Notes: generated from the sequence alone by a model not told the origin. 64,000 bases of DNA from Brachycybe producta (GCA_036925085.1 JAUPFP010000014.1:2297501-2361500), one strand, 5' to 3'. Shown: positions 32,811 through 43,508, numbered from the stretch's first letter. Translations and numbers: made by a program.

Positions 32811-33099
32811 AAAGTTTAATTGTGGGGCCGCCAAAAAAAAACTTCCATTTTTATAGAAACGTAGGTTTATTTCGAAAAGTACAGTATTAAAAAGAACAAT
32901 GACAACGGTAAAATTAATGTTTTCTTCAGGACACTTGGCCTCTCTCTTCTCTGCTACAACCTTTCCTACTTCGAGGGTCAAATCTTGTTCGCAGTGATTA
33001 CTTTCAAAACTGACCCAAGTTGAATGTCAGTAATCCTGGATTTGACAGGAGCTGGGCCGCAAAGATATTCGTTGTGGGCCGCGAGTTTGACATGCTTGG
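32811..33099. mobile_element. Possible degraded hAT-type remnant
   Basis: The right end GGGCCGCGAGTTTGACATGC then TTGG closely resembles Charlie-type hAT termini (CCAAGCATGTCAAACTCGCG in reverse). AGTTTAATTGTGGGGCCGCC lies at about 32811. The 115-codon minus ORF at 32634-32981 overlaps it but is not recognised as transposase. Confidence 0.4.
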
Positions 33100-33580
33100 T
33101 TTAAGGTTTATCCGCACCTTAAAAAAAGATGCAAACTTCAACTTTTGTGAACCCTTTTCTGAACATGAGAAAACCGTGTTTCATTGAAGTATACCCCCTT
33201 GAACATGAGTTTTGAACCCTGTTCTTAAGGTTCAAGATGAAGTTCAAGTGCCAAAATTTTCCTTTTATTTGCACCAATGGACCTCTAAAATTCCTTTCTG
33301 AGCACATCGTGTGGTTTTTTTTTTGCATTTCTTCCAAAGATGGATTTTTTTATATAAAAAATTGGAAAATAGAGAGAAAAAAGCAGTTTTTTTCTTCATT
33401 TTTGATTGAATATCTTCTATCTTGGTCTGTCTTCAAAGAGATATAAGAAAAGAATAAATGTTAAAAAAGAAAACTTCTCTCGAGAGTCGACACCAAACAC
33501 AAGAAGTAACCAACAACACAAAGGTGCAAATTCTGTCTTCTTCAACTCAAAAAGATTTATAAATATACAGAGATATATAT

Positions 33581-33856
33581 GAGGCGCCGTTTGGGTCATA
33601 ATTAATATACTTTTTATATATATAAAAAGTGTAATTATATATGTTTTTCAATTAAATCCCAAACATATCGATTTATCCCAGGTAAAATGTATATCCCAAA
33701 AAATAGATTATATTTTTTGGGATATATAAAATATTTTTTGGGATTTACATTTTACCTGAGATAAATCGATATGTTTGGGATTTAATTGAAAAACATATAT
33801 AATTACACTTTTTATATATATAAAAAGTATATTAATTATGACCCAAACGGCGCCTC
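33581..33856. mobile_element. Near-perfect palindromic MITE, 276 bp
   Basis: GAGGCGCCGTTTGGGTCATA at the left and its exact inverse at the right; arms of about 130 bp differ at about two positions (CCCAGG/CCTGAG and GTATAT/GTAAAT) before diverging near the centre at about 33718. It is flanked by ATATATAT on both sides, compatible with a TA duplication. Arm identity far above that of the other foldbacks suggests a young insertion or recent arm conversion. No coding sequence. Confidence 0.85.
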
Positions 33857-33869
33857 ATATATATAGTTC

Positions 33870-35228
33870 TTTTATGATTACAATTGAGGTAAAAAAAAAT
33901 GGAAGTTTTTACCCGTCATGAAGGAAAAAAAATGTTTTGGAACATTTTAACATGACCACACAATATGTAAGGATGATAAAGAATTATACTTTTTTTTTTG
34001 AAGCTGGTTTTTATGAGAAAAGTCAAAAGAAGATGAAGAAGAACCCAAACTTGAAAGAAGAAAAAGTTTTAAGAGAAGAAGAGAACAGAAGAAAAAATGA
34101 ATAGATATTGAAAAATATATAAATCTCTTCTTGATAGTTCAAAAAAAAAAATTGAATAGAAAAGTGGTTTACGAAAAGCAGGTGAAAGGTAGGAAGAAGA
34201 TGATGATGGTGATGATGATTTTTCGGCAATAGTTGTTGTTGCTTCAAAAAGTCACTCAAGTCTCAGACAACAAGTGAGAGGATAAAATGAAAAGAGAGAA
34301 TACATAATGTAATATTAACAATCTTAAAGAGATATAGAAAAGAGAGCGATAACATCGTTGATGTTTTTTTCTAGTATGAAATTATGAATAGAAAGAAGAT
34401 TTTGAAGTTTTTAAGAAAAAGGGATAAAAGAGAGGAGAATGTGGTGGTAGGTTTTGATGGCTAGAGAGAGAGAGAGAGGGGCCATGGTGAGAGGAATTGG
34501 GCTACTTTCTACTCTCTTTACAAAATCTGCAACATTGTAACCTACAACATCTGTTTTCAATGGGGTTTGTGTGTGTGTGTGTGTGTGCAGCCATATACTG
34601 TCTTGTCTGTGCCTTTGTCTACCGAGTTCTATTCAATGGAAGAAAAAAAAAAATAGGCATGTTTAGCCGAGGTTTCTCTTATGTAGGTGTTTTCTCGTAG
34701 GGAGGGTAATCCGGGTAAAAACGTTCAAAAAAACATGTGTAACATAAAAGGGATGAGAGGGGTTCGTTAATATGGGGCGTGTATCATTGATACTATCTCT
34801 TTTTGGGTCTCTATCTGTCCTTAGTATCATTGTGTTATGAATGGAATTGGTTACCGAGGAATGGTATAGTAACCTACTAACCATGTGTCAGGTGGTGTGT
34901 GTGAGAGAGAGGGGGCAGTTGTTTAGAAGTCTTCGAGAGACATATTTCTGACTTGTCATTGATGCCCATATCGAGAAGGGATAGGGCACTGAAATAAGGG
35001 TAGCCATTGTTAACTAACAAAATGGGTTTATAGATATTAGATAAAAAGTACGGGTTGGTCCTAAAGTTTCTTTGAAGAAAAGAAATTCAAAAGCTTGTTT
35101 GAAAACAAGAAGAAGTAACTAAATTCAATAATGGTATTTTCGTTATAATATATCTTTGAAAAATAACCTGTTTTTGTGACAGTTTGACAAAACAGAATAC
35201 GTTATTTACGTTTTTTTGCGTAAAAAGG
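33870..35228. other. No gene recognised
   Basis: A (GATGAT) tract near 34200, a GA run near 34465 and (GT)n at 34567-34588. Minus ORFs at 34023 and 34663 lack domain-like pattern. Confidence 0.4.
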
Positions 35229-35320
35229 GGGCGCCATAGAAAAAAATACTTGTGTAATTGCAAGGTAGATGGCGCCTGCAACCTCCATAGATGGCCAACT
35301 ACACTCGTTGCCAATCTCAA
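35229..35320. repeat. Family H fragment, reversed
   Basis: GGCGCCATAGAAAAAAATAC, AGGTAGATGGCGCCTGC and AACTACACTCGTTGCCAAT correspond to the first third of the copy at 28690. The rest is absent. Confidence 0.65.
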
Positions 35321-35900
35321 CAAAATGGCTGCCGTGTATGTCAAGAACTTCGATTCTGGTTCCAAAGTGAAGTTTTGAGTTCATCATTGTTGAAAGGAAG
35401 ACAAAATAAAATGCAAATTAAATATTTGGCTCGAGTGCAACAATAACCAAAAAAAATATGAAAAGTTTGAAATTTTTTGTTGGTTGTGGATTTGAGGTTT
35501 TTTGTCTTCTTCTTTTGAGGTTTTTTTTTGTATTATTTACTACTGGAAAATGGATGTGTTTGTACAGAAGTACAGACAGACAAAGTCCTTTCTATGCTTT
35601 TATTTGTTTGGTTATCCATGGAACTTCTCTCTTACCTCAAGATTCAATTCCTTGGAGAAAAGAGAAAAAGAGATTTTCAAGTCTGCTTGCTCTATTTTCA
35701 CAATGAAATGGAATTTAATTGTGGCTTTTGACTGACTTCCATCATGAATGAGAATCGTATCCTATCTTTTCTTTTTATATGTGATAATATGATTCGTTTT
35801 TCTTATGCGGAATACAGTGTGTTCTAAAGGGGTTGCAACCAATAGAAATCACACTAACTTTTTTGCCGTTTCTGCTTGTTTCAAGTATATATCTTATACT

Positions 35901-36035
35901 GTCAATCTGCGGAATCAGTCAATCTGCGGATTACCTAGGAAATCTGCAAAATTCAACACCTAAAATGTATTGAATTTTGTAGATTCGCGAGCGGAGGTTG
36001 GTGGTTTAGCAGATTGACTGATTCCGTAGATTGAC
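35901..36035. mobile_element. Small inverted-repeat element (AATCTGC family)
   Basis: Ends GTCAATCTGCGGAATCAGTC and the inverse GACTGATTCCGTAGATTGAC, with inner arms AATCTGCAAAATTC / GAATTTTGTAGATT. A relative without the outer arms lies at 63271. Confidence 0.65.
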
Positions 36036-36234
36036 GCTAACACATATTACACTTATTCACAATATGTGTATGACGTCATATAGTTAAATGACATTCGACG
36101 TTTCCGTAAACGTTGTAGCCACTTGAATATTATAAAGTATTTGCTACAAAAAATAAAGAAATTCCGTTTATTCCTACAATTACAAAGCATTTAGTAATTT
36201 GCTGAAAGTAAATACAAACAAACTTATTAAAAGT

Positions 36235-36657
36235 AGAATAGAGTTCCTGATTATCCGAGCTAATGTGGACCAAGAACAGCTCGGATACGGTTCAACTCGG
36301 TTAACACGGAAAAGAGTAACCTATTGCTACCTATCCTCCTTTTCGTTGCACTCATACTTACGAACATAAACAACTCTTTAAACCATCCCCTTATACCTTC
36401 GACACACACATACACAACATCTACAGAGCCCTATGAAGGACAAACAGACAATATGTCGCATTCAATTTATTCAGTTAATAATCTGAAAATATTGAGTTAA
36501 CACTTAAATATAATTTAGAAACTATTAACAAAATATTGATTTAGTATTTCAATTTTAAAATATTAATAATAAAGTCAATTTTTATTTGATGTTGATGTGT
36601 CCTTAACTGGATTCCGTATAATTCACCTAAACACATTTAATTTGAATTCATTTAACT

Positions 36658-36696
<39 letters not shown>

Positions 36697-36806
36697 AAAT
36701 CAACCATAAACCCAAGTAGTTGAAAATTGACACACAATAACAAAGACTAGCTCGGTATATCATGGAATGTCGGATATTCGGGTTTCGAATAATCGAGACA
36801 CTACTG
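36235..36806. mobile_element. Family J pogo/Tigger-like element with family D inserted
   Basis: Left end GAGTTCCTGATTATCCGAGC, then GAACAGCTCGGATACGG; right end GAATAATCGAGACACTACTG followed by TA. This style (CAGTAGTGTCTCGATTATTC in reverse) is typical of pogo/Tigger members of Tc1/mariner. About 300 bp of family D sits inside. No transposase frame remains. Confidence 0.6.
36391..36695. mobile_element. Family D MITE, reversed, with (TG)18 at its end
   Basis: Begins ATACCTTCGACACACACATA and carries CTACAGAGCCCTATGAAGG, GATTTAGTATTTCAATTT and CCTTAACTGGATTCCG. Where other copies end GTGTGTACAAGGTAT, this one runs into (TG)n at about 36659-36695 and the terminal GGTAT is lost. Confidence 0.75.
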
Positions 36807-37623
36807 TATAAGTAAAAATAAAGTCTTTACTTCAATGATTTAACTTTTGCTTCATACAAAATGGTAGCATTTGCCTGATTTTTCACTTCATATGCTTAAT
36901 TTTCTGCATCTCGATCATAACCACAAATCCACTCTTCAAACTTTGTTTTGAACAATAACTGAAATTGCAATTGCTTCTTGAATGTTGTGGTCAGGTATTT
37001 TAAGGTCTTTTGATATTCAAAAGGGGGTTTTAGTTTAAAGGTACGACTTCAAAAAGGTCAATTTTTGCTTTCTATACCATTCTTCAGGAACAACTTGTGT
37101 GTGTATTCTTTAAGTATGTTCTCTTAGTATAACGTGGAATCTGCATGTCGTTTCGAATTGTCGTTCAGTTGCTATATATATTACCCTTATTTAAGAGCAA
37201 CTTTGGAACCGCATAATTATCCACGTCTCAACGGGACATGCAACTCTGGAGTACCACTAGGCTGTTAGTGATATTTGCATATTATTATAAGATTTATTCC
37301 ATAATGCATATACAACGAGCGTACAATTACGAAAAAGGTAGACCAAGGAGAACAAGCTCATCTTACAGATCCTCTAAATATATAAAAAATACCACAATAA
37401 AGCAAATACACAAAAATATCATAAAACAACAAAAACTAACGAATCTCCTAAATTACATATTAATTCATTAGCTAACGCTAGTTGCTGAGCATATTGAAAG
37501 ATCAACCACTTTGAACCTCAAGGAGAATGAATTTGGCCAAGAGGAAAGAACTACTCTTTCTGGGAGAGCATTCCATATTGGTATATAACCCTACAGAAGG
37601 ACAAAACCATTGGTTTTTGGTAA
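36807..37623. other. No gene recognised
   Basis: Contains the relative of the 31019 repeat near 36950-37010. The 77-codon ORF at 37238-37471 has a basic, AT-driven composition (Lys, Ile, Asn, Tyr) and is not supported by splice or homology signals. Confidence 0.35.
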
Positions 37624-37955
37624 ATGTGGGACGAATCCTACATTTCCTCGGATCCATCATATAAGAATCCTCTTATTATTCATTAAGAAGATACAAATAA
37701 ATGAAATAATATTAAATATTAAATTATTAATAATAAAAAACAAGTGTGACACTCAGGGTCAGGTCACAAGGGGGGGGGGGTTGTTAGTGAACGCTTCTAC
37801 TGTGGATGTCAATGGAGTTAAAACTAATTTTACCAAAGTTTTTAACAAGTTTTTTTAAGGTTAGGATTCGAAAGATGGAAAAAAGTGCGAAGATTCGATT
37901 TTTTGGATCTCGAATATTTTTTAAGATTCGCGGGATTAGAATGTCCCATCCCTAG
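37624..37955. mobile_element. Family B hAT-like element, internally deleted
   Basis: Begins ATGTGGGACGAATCCTAC and ends GAATGTCCCATCCCTA. It has AAGATACAAATAAATG and TGTTAGTGAACGCTTCTAC, but the stretch from the GATCCATTGG region to CGCCGGTT is missing. A G11 tract at 37770-37780 fills that place. Confidence 0.75.
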
Positions 37956-37967
37956 ACAAAAAAAAAC

Positions 37968-38167
37968 ACAGGCAATTAAAAATCGGGATGAACTTCAGTT
38001 GGCTCCTTTTATGACGACCGGCAACTTCTAATTGGTTTGTTGTGTGGTTCGACGTTGAAAAGGACGGAGCATGTGACGTCAGACTACATAACCAACCACT
38101 TAGAAGTTGCGTTCGTCATAAAAAGGGCGGAGCCAACTGAATTTCGTCCCGATTTCTAATTACCTGT
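37968..38167. mobile_element. Family A MITE, full length
   Basis: ACAGGCAATTAAAAATCGGG to GATTTCTAATTACCTGT. The right flank agacaaaac (38168-38176) corresponds to AGACAAAAAAAAAC on the left, the same 9-mer with an expanded A tract. It has TGACGTCA. The left GC box is lost (GGCTCCTTTTATG). Confidence 0.9.
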
Positions 38168-38176
38168 AGACAAAAC

Positions 38177-39114
38177 CATTTTTCCAATTGGTTTTTAGAC
38201 TTTTCAAGAGACATCCTGTAGAAATGGATGGTTGGTTGGTTACATAAGGATGAGAGTTGAGTCTACTATAAATACAGCTCTCTCCTATTTAGTTTCTTCT
38301 GTTCTTTTCCAATTTCATTTAGAGAATCTTTTTTTTATATACAATGGGGTTTCATCCGATCCTCTGATTGATGAGGACTTGATTTTTTTTTTCTCTTCTT
38401 CTTTATAGTGCTGCTTCTATTCTATTTTTTTCTTCTGATTTCATCAACTTCGATTAGTTTCACTTTTGGAGGTTTTTTTTCTTCTTCTTCTCGTATTCTG
38501 TTTACAACAAACAAGAGAACTTTATTTTTCTTCAAGTAAAATTAATCTTAAATTTCGCCGAAATAATAATGTTGAAATTTTTTTTTTGTTTTCAACTTTT
38601 TCATATTTGCATTCATAAAAAGTGATCAACAAAATTTGAGAAACAGAACTAGAATTGTGTTTTTTTTAGGCAATCAAATATTCAGAGTAAATTGCAACCC
38701 AAAAAAAAAGTATTAAAGTGAATTGAAATTGTAATAGAATTTTATATTTGAAAATAATATAAACTGGGGTAATCAATTTCAATTAGGAATTGAAATGATG
38801 GGCGAAAGAGAGAGAGAGAGAGAGAGAGAAAGTAAGAGAGTGAGTGAGAGAGAAAGACAGAGAGAGTGTTAAGGAAATTGAAAGGAACACATGGAAATAA
38901 CAACATGTGTTTGTCACAGTGACATTAAACAGTCACAAAAACACACATTGGAAAAAGATTTTTAAATAAAACATACCTGAGATATATAACAACGAGTTTA
39001 CATTGAAGTAAATACAAAAAAACATACAATAAACAAAGAAATAATACTAAAAGAAAACTTTTAAGCCGTGATCACACTGGCTGTATTAAGTCTCAAGATT
39101 CAATGCTTTCTTTG
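38177..39114. other. No gene; TTC and GA microsatellites
   Basis: Several TTCTTCTTC runs (38390-38490) and a GA run at 38809-38870. At 39061 TTTTAAGCCGTGATCACACT matches the terminal style of the C/K/I group and may be the end of another such element. Confidence 0.4.
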
Positions 39115-39433
39115 GGTCAGACTAAAACATGGAAACTGACGGAAACGCGCAGACAAATAAATATAGGCGATACAAGGCACGGAAAACACATACAAACATA
39201 GGGAAAAGCGCAGAAAACACAAACATTTCCCCGTGTGTTTATAAGTGTTTTCCGCGCTTTTGTGTTTGTTTGTGTTTTCCGAGCTTTTCCGTGTGTTTGT
39301 ATGTGTTTTTCCGTGTGTTTGTATGTGTTTTTCCGTGTGTTTGTATGTGTTTTTCCGTGCTTTCCCGTGCCTTGTATCGCCTATAGTAGCCTAATATTTA
39401 TTTTTCCATGCGTTTCCGTGTTTTAGTCTGACC
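39115..39433. mobile_element. Inverted-repeat element with GGTCAGACTAAAACA ends
   Basis: GGTCAGACTAAAACATGGAA and the inverse TTCCGTGTTTTAGTCTGACC frame it; AGGCGATACAAGGCACGG and its inverse pair inside. The loop side contains a short tandem of TCCGTGTGTTTGTATGTGTT. The two overlapping plus-strand ORFs rich in Phe-Val-Cys are its translations. Confidence 0.7.
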
Positions 39434-39458
39434 TTTTTTAAGTCAGCCCTTTGAATCC

Positions 39459-39830
39459 TCACTTGAAACACTCTGTATTTTGAATATATACAGTGTGTTT
39501 TCTACAAACGTAAAAAAAATAAGTCTCTTTTTTGGAAGAAGGGTGAAAAATCGATTTTTTTTTGTTCTTAGTCTCAGTTTTGTGCTTGAATTTTTTTTTT
39601 TTTTCGTCTTCATCTGCTTTTTCGTCTTTCACAAACTCATCTTCTTCTCTTTTTGCTGAATCGGTTACCAGTTGGGTTTTGAATTTATAGCACTGATGAT
39701 ATGAACAAATTTGGTTGTGATTGTGAAGTATACTTTCATCTGGGGGATTGGAGGTGGTGGATTTCGGGGAAGAGAAGGCTCCACTCCTCCTCCTCCTCCA
39801 ATAATCACACTTTTTTTTTTTGCTGAGCAA
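39459..39830 (-). CDS. Low-confidence 123-codon ORF, unidentified
   Basis: The longest frame that is not explained by an obvious repeat. After MLSKKKKCDYW it encodes a serine/proline stretch (SGAFSSPKSTTSNPPDES), a His/Cys-containing part (HNHNQICSYHQCYKF) and then an acidic and lysine-rich tract (REEDEFVKDEKADEDEKKKK). Composition partly reflects CTT/TTC-rich DNA on the plus strand. No domain, signal peptide or membrane span. Neither a clean splice pair nor a promoter was seen, so it may be chance. Confidence 0.18.
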   Translation of the reverse strand: MLSKKKKCDYWRRRRSGAFSSPKSTTSNPPDESILHNHNQICSYHQCYKFKTQLVTDSAKREEDEFVKDEKADEDEKKKKFKHKTETKNKKKSIFHPSSKKETYFFYVCRKHTVYIQNTECFK

Positions 39831-39867
39831 CTTTATAAAAATGTAGAAATGGTATAATAATCTACTG

Positions 39868-40530
39868 CTACTACTATTACTACTGCTGCTAATGCTACTG
39901 CTACTACTACTACTACTACTGCTATTGCTACTACTACTACTACTACTACATCTACTACTACTACTACTACATCTACTACTACTACATCTACTACTACTAC
40001 ATCTACTACTACATCTACTACTACTCCTGCTACTGCTACTACTACTACTCCTGCTACTACTACTACTACTCCTGCTACTACTACTACTCCCACTACTGCT
40101 ACTACTACTACTCGCACTACTCCTACTACTACTACTCGCACTACTCCTACTACTACTACTTCCACTACTACTACTGCTACTACTCCTATTACTACTACTA
40201 CTATTACTCCTACTGCTACTCCCACTACTCCTATTCCTACTACTACTACTCCCCCCACTACTCCTACTACTACTCCTATTACTACTACTGCTACTACTCC
40301 TATTACTACTACTACTATTACTCCTACTGCTACTCCCACTACTCCTATTCCTACTACTAATCCTACTACTACTACTACTCCTATTACTACTACTGCTACT
40401 ACTCCTATTACTACTACTGCTACTACTCCTATTACTACTACTGCTACTACTCCTACTGCTACTACTCCTATTACTACTACTGCTACTACTCCTACTACTA
40501 CCACTACTACTACTACGACTAATAATAATA
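39868..40530. repeat. Long interrupted (ACT)n / (CTA)n array, ~660 bp
   Basis: Runs of ACT or CTA are interrupted by CCT, GCT, ATT, CAT and CGC triplets that themselves recur, e.g. blocks containing CCTATTACTACTACTGCTAC three or more times. All interruptions keep triplet phase. The 217-codon poly-Leu and 223-codon poly-Val ORFs are its translations on the two strands. Confidence 0.95.
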
Positions 40531-41007
40531 ATACTCTCCGACTAGTACACTTTTCTGTTGCACACCAAATAGGATGAATATATTTTTCGTCCTTTTTTTT
40601 CGGTGGTCGTAACTTAGCACTGACTTTTCTAGGCTCTTAGAAACTAATAATTGGCATTTTTCTGTCAACTTTATATATGAAATATGATGGAAAAGTGACT
40701 GAAGAAGAAGAAGAAAAAACAGCATTCATTTAGCTCTTTTTTTTTCTTCTTGTCATAAAATCACAATTCATATAACATTCAGTGTTATGAATTATTGCTG
40801 AAGTCGTAACTTCTTTGGAGAAAAAAAAACAACAACCGGAAATTGCATAATTTAGAAATGATATTGAGATGTTTTATTGAAGGAAGATTATTTTAAACTC
40901 TTTTATTTGTTTATTATGGAATTTTAGAAGCAAGCAAGCAACACTTAAGAGGAAACTTTGGAATTATTAGAAACTAGAAGGGATAGTTGAATTACTTAAT
41001 AGTACGG
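40531..41007. other. No gene recognised
   Basis: AT-rich. The TAGAAACTAGAAGGGATAG motif at 40968-40990 belongs to the dispersed motif also seen at 16540 and 19808. Confidence 0.4.
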
Positions 41008-41435
41008 AGTCCTGTAAAGGCGAGATTTTTTTAAAAATTTCGACATTTCGACTTTTTACAGAATTGAGATTCTCGAAAAAGTCTCGACATTTTGATTTTA
41101 ATCTCGAAATTTCGACTTTTTTCCAGAATCTCGACATTTCGACTTTATTTTCAACATGTCGACTTTATTCGGCCATGTTAATTATGCTATGTTGCGCGCA
41201 CCATACTCTAATAATTAAATTTTTGCTGATACAAGAGGGCGCTTGAAATATTTTAATTGTTAGAGTATGTTGTGTACAACATGGCATAGATTAACATGGC
41301 CGAATAAAATAGATTAAACGTCGACATGTCGTGAATAAAGTCGATATTACAAGTCGACTTGTCAAGATTAAAAGTCGACATATCGAAGGTTTTTTTTAAA
41401 AAAAAAATCTTGCTTGTCCTTTACAGGGCTCCGTA
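41008..41435. mobile_element. Family E palindromic element, full length
   Basis: AGTACGGAGTCCTGTAAAGG at the left and CCTTTACAGGGCTCCGTACT at the right. The central hairpin CGGCCATGTTAATTATGC / CATAGATTAACATGGCCG encloses ACAAGAGGGCGC. CGACATTTCGAC-type words fill both flanks. This is the best copy of the family here. Confidence 0.82.
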
Positions 41436-41957
41436 CTTTGTAATTGCTGGCATCAACCATTTACTTAACGATTTTCAAACTGGCATAAAAAGTTTATTTT
41501 AAAAGATAATATCAGCAGGAAAATAACTTTCTCACACACGATTCGGTTATTGTAATTTGTAAAAAAAAAAAAAAGATTTTTAAAATTTGTTTCTTAAAAA
41601 TATTTTAATTTTTAAAAATTTTCTAACCTGAAAAAAAGTAAAGAGGACAAATTTGATGAGGCTTTTCAGTGAAAATAAAAAAATACCTCTTGTCAATTAC
41701 CATTATTTTGCATCATTTCCGCTTTAAACTTTTTATTGGTATCCATATATTTTTATATATATCCATATATATATATATATATATTGAAGTTTATTGTGAG
41801 TTTATATCAAAGGAATGGAGAGAGGTATTATTCAATTATTGAAAAGGCGTAGACCGAAATTGACGAACTGATATGTTTTCAGCAACGTGTAATTTAAGTT
41901 GGAGATTACGAACACACACACACAAATGAAGAAAGTGGATGAAAAATATATATGGAG

Positions 41958-41993
<36 letters not shown>

Positions 41994-42390
41994 TCTCGTC
42001 GTATATATATTTATTTCCTCGGAATTTGAGAAGCTTCTTTTTTTTCTCTCTATCTCGATATACAGTGTGTATATATAACTTAAATTTGTAATCTCATACC
42101 AAGTTGTTTCTCTCTTTCTTAACTGGCATCAAGAAAGAATGAAACACATTCATATTACACAGAAGGTAATATTCTCATCTTCAATTATTAATACTGAAAG
42201 TGCGATATGTTATTGCAAAGAGAGAGAGAGAGAAAGAAAGAAGGTATTTGTGTATTTTTTGTTGTGTCTGTTGTTTCTTAAAATAGTTTATTTAGTTTCT
42301 AGTAACTTGTTTTAAAGATGCAATGACAGTACAAATGAGGTGGAGTACATAATAAACACGTATAAACACGAGAAATTTGCACTGACATAT
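41436..42390. other. No gene; microsatellites
   Basis: ATAT runs at 41750-41785, (AC)n near 41912, (GA)n at 41963-41990 and 42220-42235. No splice or coding signal. Confidence 0.45.
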
Positions 42391-42399
42391 AACTATTTC

Positions 42400-42779
42400 A
42401 CAGGCAATTAGAAAACGGGATGAACAAAAGTTGGCTCCGCCCTTTTTTATGATTGGCAACTTCTACTTGGTTGGTCATGGGGTCTGACGTCACATGCCTC
42501 CACTCTTTTCAACGTCCAATCACACAATATACGGCCATACCATGTTGAACACACTGGTTCTCGTCCGATCACCAAAGTTAAGCAACATTGGGCCCAGTCA
42601 GTACTTGGATGGGTGACCGCCTGGGAATACTGGTTGTTGTTGGCATAAAAACCCTCTGCCATAGGCCTATTTGGCTGCTTGCGGAGTACTAATTGTAATA
42701 AAAAAACGAATTAGAAGTTGCTGTTCGTCATAAAAACGGGGGAGCCAACTTCTGTTCATCTTGTTTTCTAATTGCCTGT
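42400..42779. mobile_element. Family A MITE carrying a 5S rRNA sequence
   Basis: ACAGGCAATTAGAAAACGGG to TTTTCTAATTGCCTGT with the perfect duplication aactatttc at 42391-42399 and 42780-42788. Left arm, left CCAAT region, CRE TGACGTCA and right arm are all in place. About 170 bp of foreign DNA (5S plus a short tail) sits between ATCACACAA and AAACGAATTAGAAG, where other copies have CACACAACAAACCAATTAG. Confidence 0.95.
42528..42646 (+). rRNA. 5S rRNA-like sequence (pseudogene or SINE head)
   Basis: About 119 bases match metazoan 5S rRNA from TACGGCCATACCATGTTGAA through TTCTCGTCCGATCACCAAAG to the 3' end GGTTGTTGTTGGC. The Pol III internal control region is visible: box A AAGTTAAGCAACATTGGG (about 42576-42593), then GGCCCAGTCAGTACTTGGAT, then box C GATGGGTGACCGCCTGGGA (about 42608-42626). 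Several differences from typical 5S are C-to-T or G-to-A at former CpG sites, so the copy has aged. No T-run terminator follows. Instead a ~60-base tail (CCCTCTGCCATAGGCCTATT... ending TAATAAAAAAA) suggests a 5S-derived SINE or a retroposed 5S. It is unlikely to be a functional ribosomal gene. Confidence 0.9.
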
Positions 42780-43322
42780 AACTATTTCTAATCAGGCATT
42801 GCCTATAACCGCGGAAAATGAAGACATACCCCTACCTGTCTTGCAAATCACACTATTGAACGTGTACTGCAGGTAGATATTTGTTTGTAGTTATTCCGGT
42901 TTGAATTTGAATAATTATGCTGCGAGCAAGCTCAACAGTGCCTGTGGTAGAGGGACTATTTAGTCGACTGTAAGAAAAAAAAAGTCAAACCACGCCCATT
43001 TTACACAGACCTACAGGAAATGAAGACATTATTGTCTTGCAAACTTCACTGGGAACATATTGGAACAAAGTAATTCTTGACATTGTTTCGTGTGTTGTCT
43101 CTCAAACTCATGTTGCACTTTTGTCAGCTTGATGTGGACCCGGCCTAAGATTTTTTAAGTTGTATTGTCATAAGTTCATAACCGTGCTACAACGGCTTTG
43201 GCTGTGACGTCATTTTGACTGCAGTTGCAGTATGTATCGGATGTTAACATATTTAGACAATAAGGCCATCACTCAATGTAATGACTGCACATGTAATAAC
43301 TACTTTGTCTGCTGTTTGAAAA
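42780..43322. other. No gene; repeat debris
   Basis: CAACAGTGCCTGTGGTAGAG (42936) is a relative of the 30054 motif. GTCAGCTTGATGTGGACCCG then GCCTAAG (43124-43149) is the inverse of the end found at 60406. Confidence 0.4.
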
Positions 43323-43508
43323 ACAGGCAATTAGAAATCGGGACAAACAGAAGTTGGCTCCGCCCTTTTTATGACGACCGGCAACTTCTAATTGGTTTGT
43401 TGTGTGGTTCGACGTTGAAAGGGGCGGAGCATGTGACGTTAGACTACATAACCAACCAATTAGAAGTTGCGTTCGTTGATAAAAAGGGCGGAGCCAACTT
43501 CTGTTTGT
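43323..43508. mobile_element. Family A MITE lacking the right terminus
   Basis: Begins ACAGGCAATTAGAAATCGGG. CCAAT, GC and TATA-like boxes are retained; the CRE reads TGACGTTA. It ends at AACTTCTGTTTGTA, short of TTTCTAATTGCCTGT. Confidence 0.87.

Noticed and set aside
32634-32981. 115-codon minus ORF next to a hAT-like end as a transposase
   Set aside because: No conserved hAT motif could be recognised and the frame is rich in Phe/Ile/Leu from AT-rich DNA.
39833-40545. Poly-Leu and poly-Val ORFs of more than 200 codons
   Set aside because: Both strands of one triplet array; no start context or non-repetitive flanking coding sequence.
42528-42646. Functional 5S rRNA gene
   Set aside because: CpG-type substitutions, no T-run terminator, an unusual A-ended tail and position inside a MITE favour a pseudogene or SINE.
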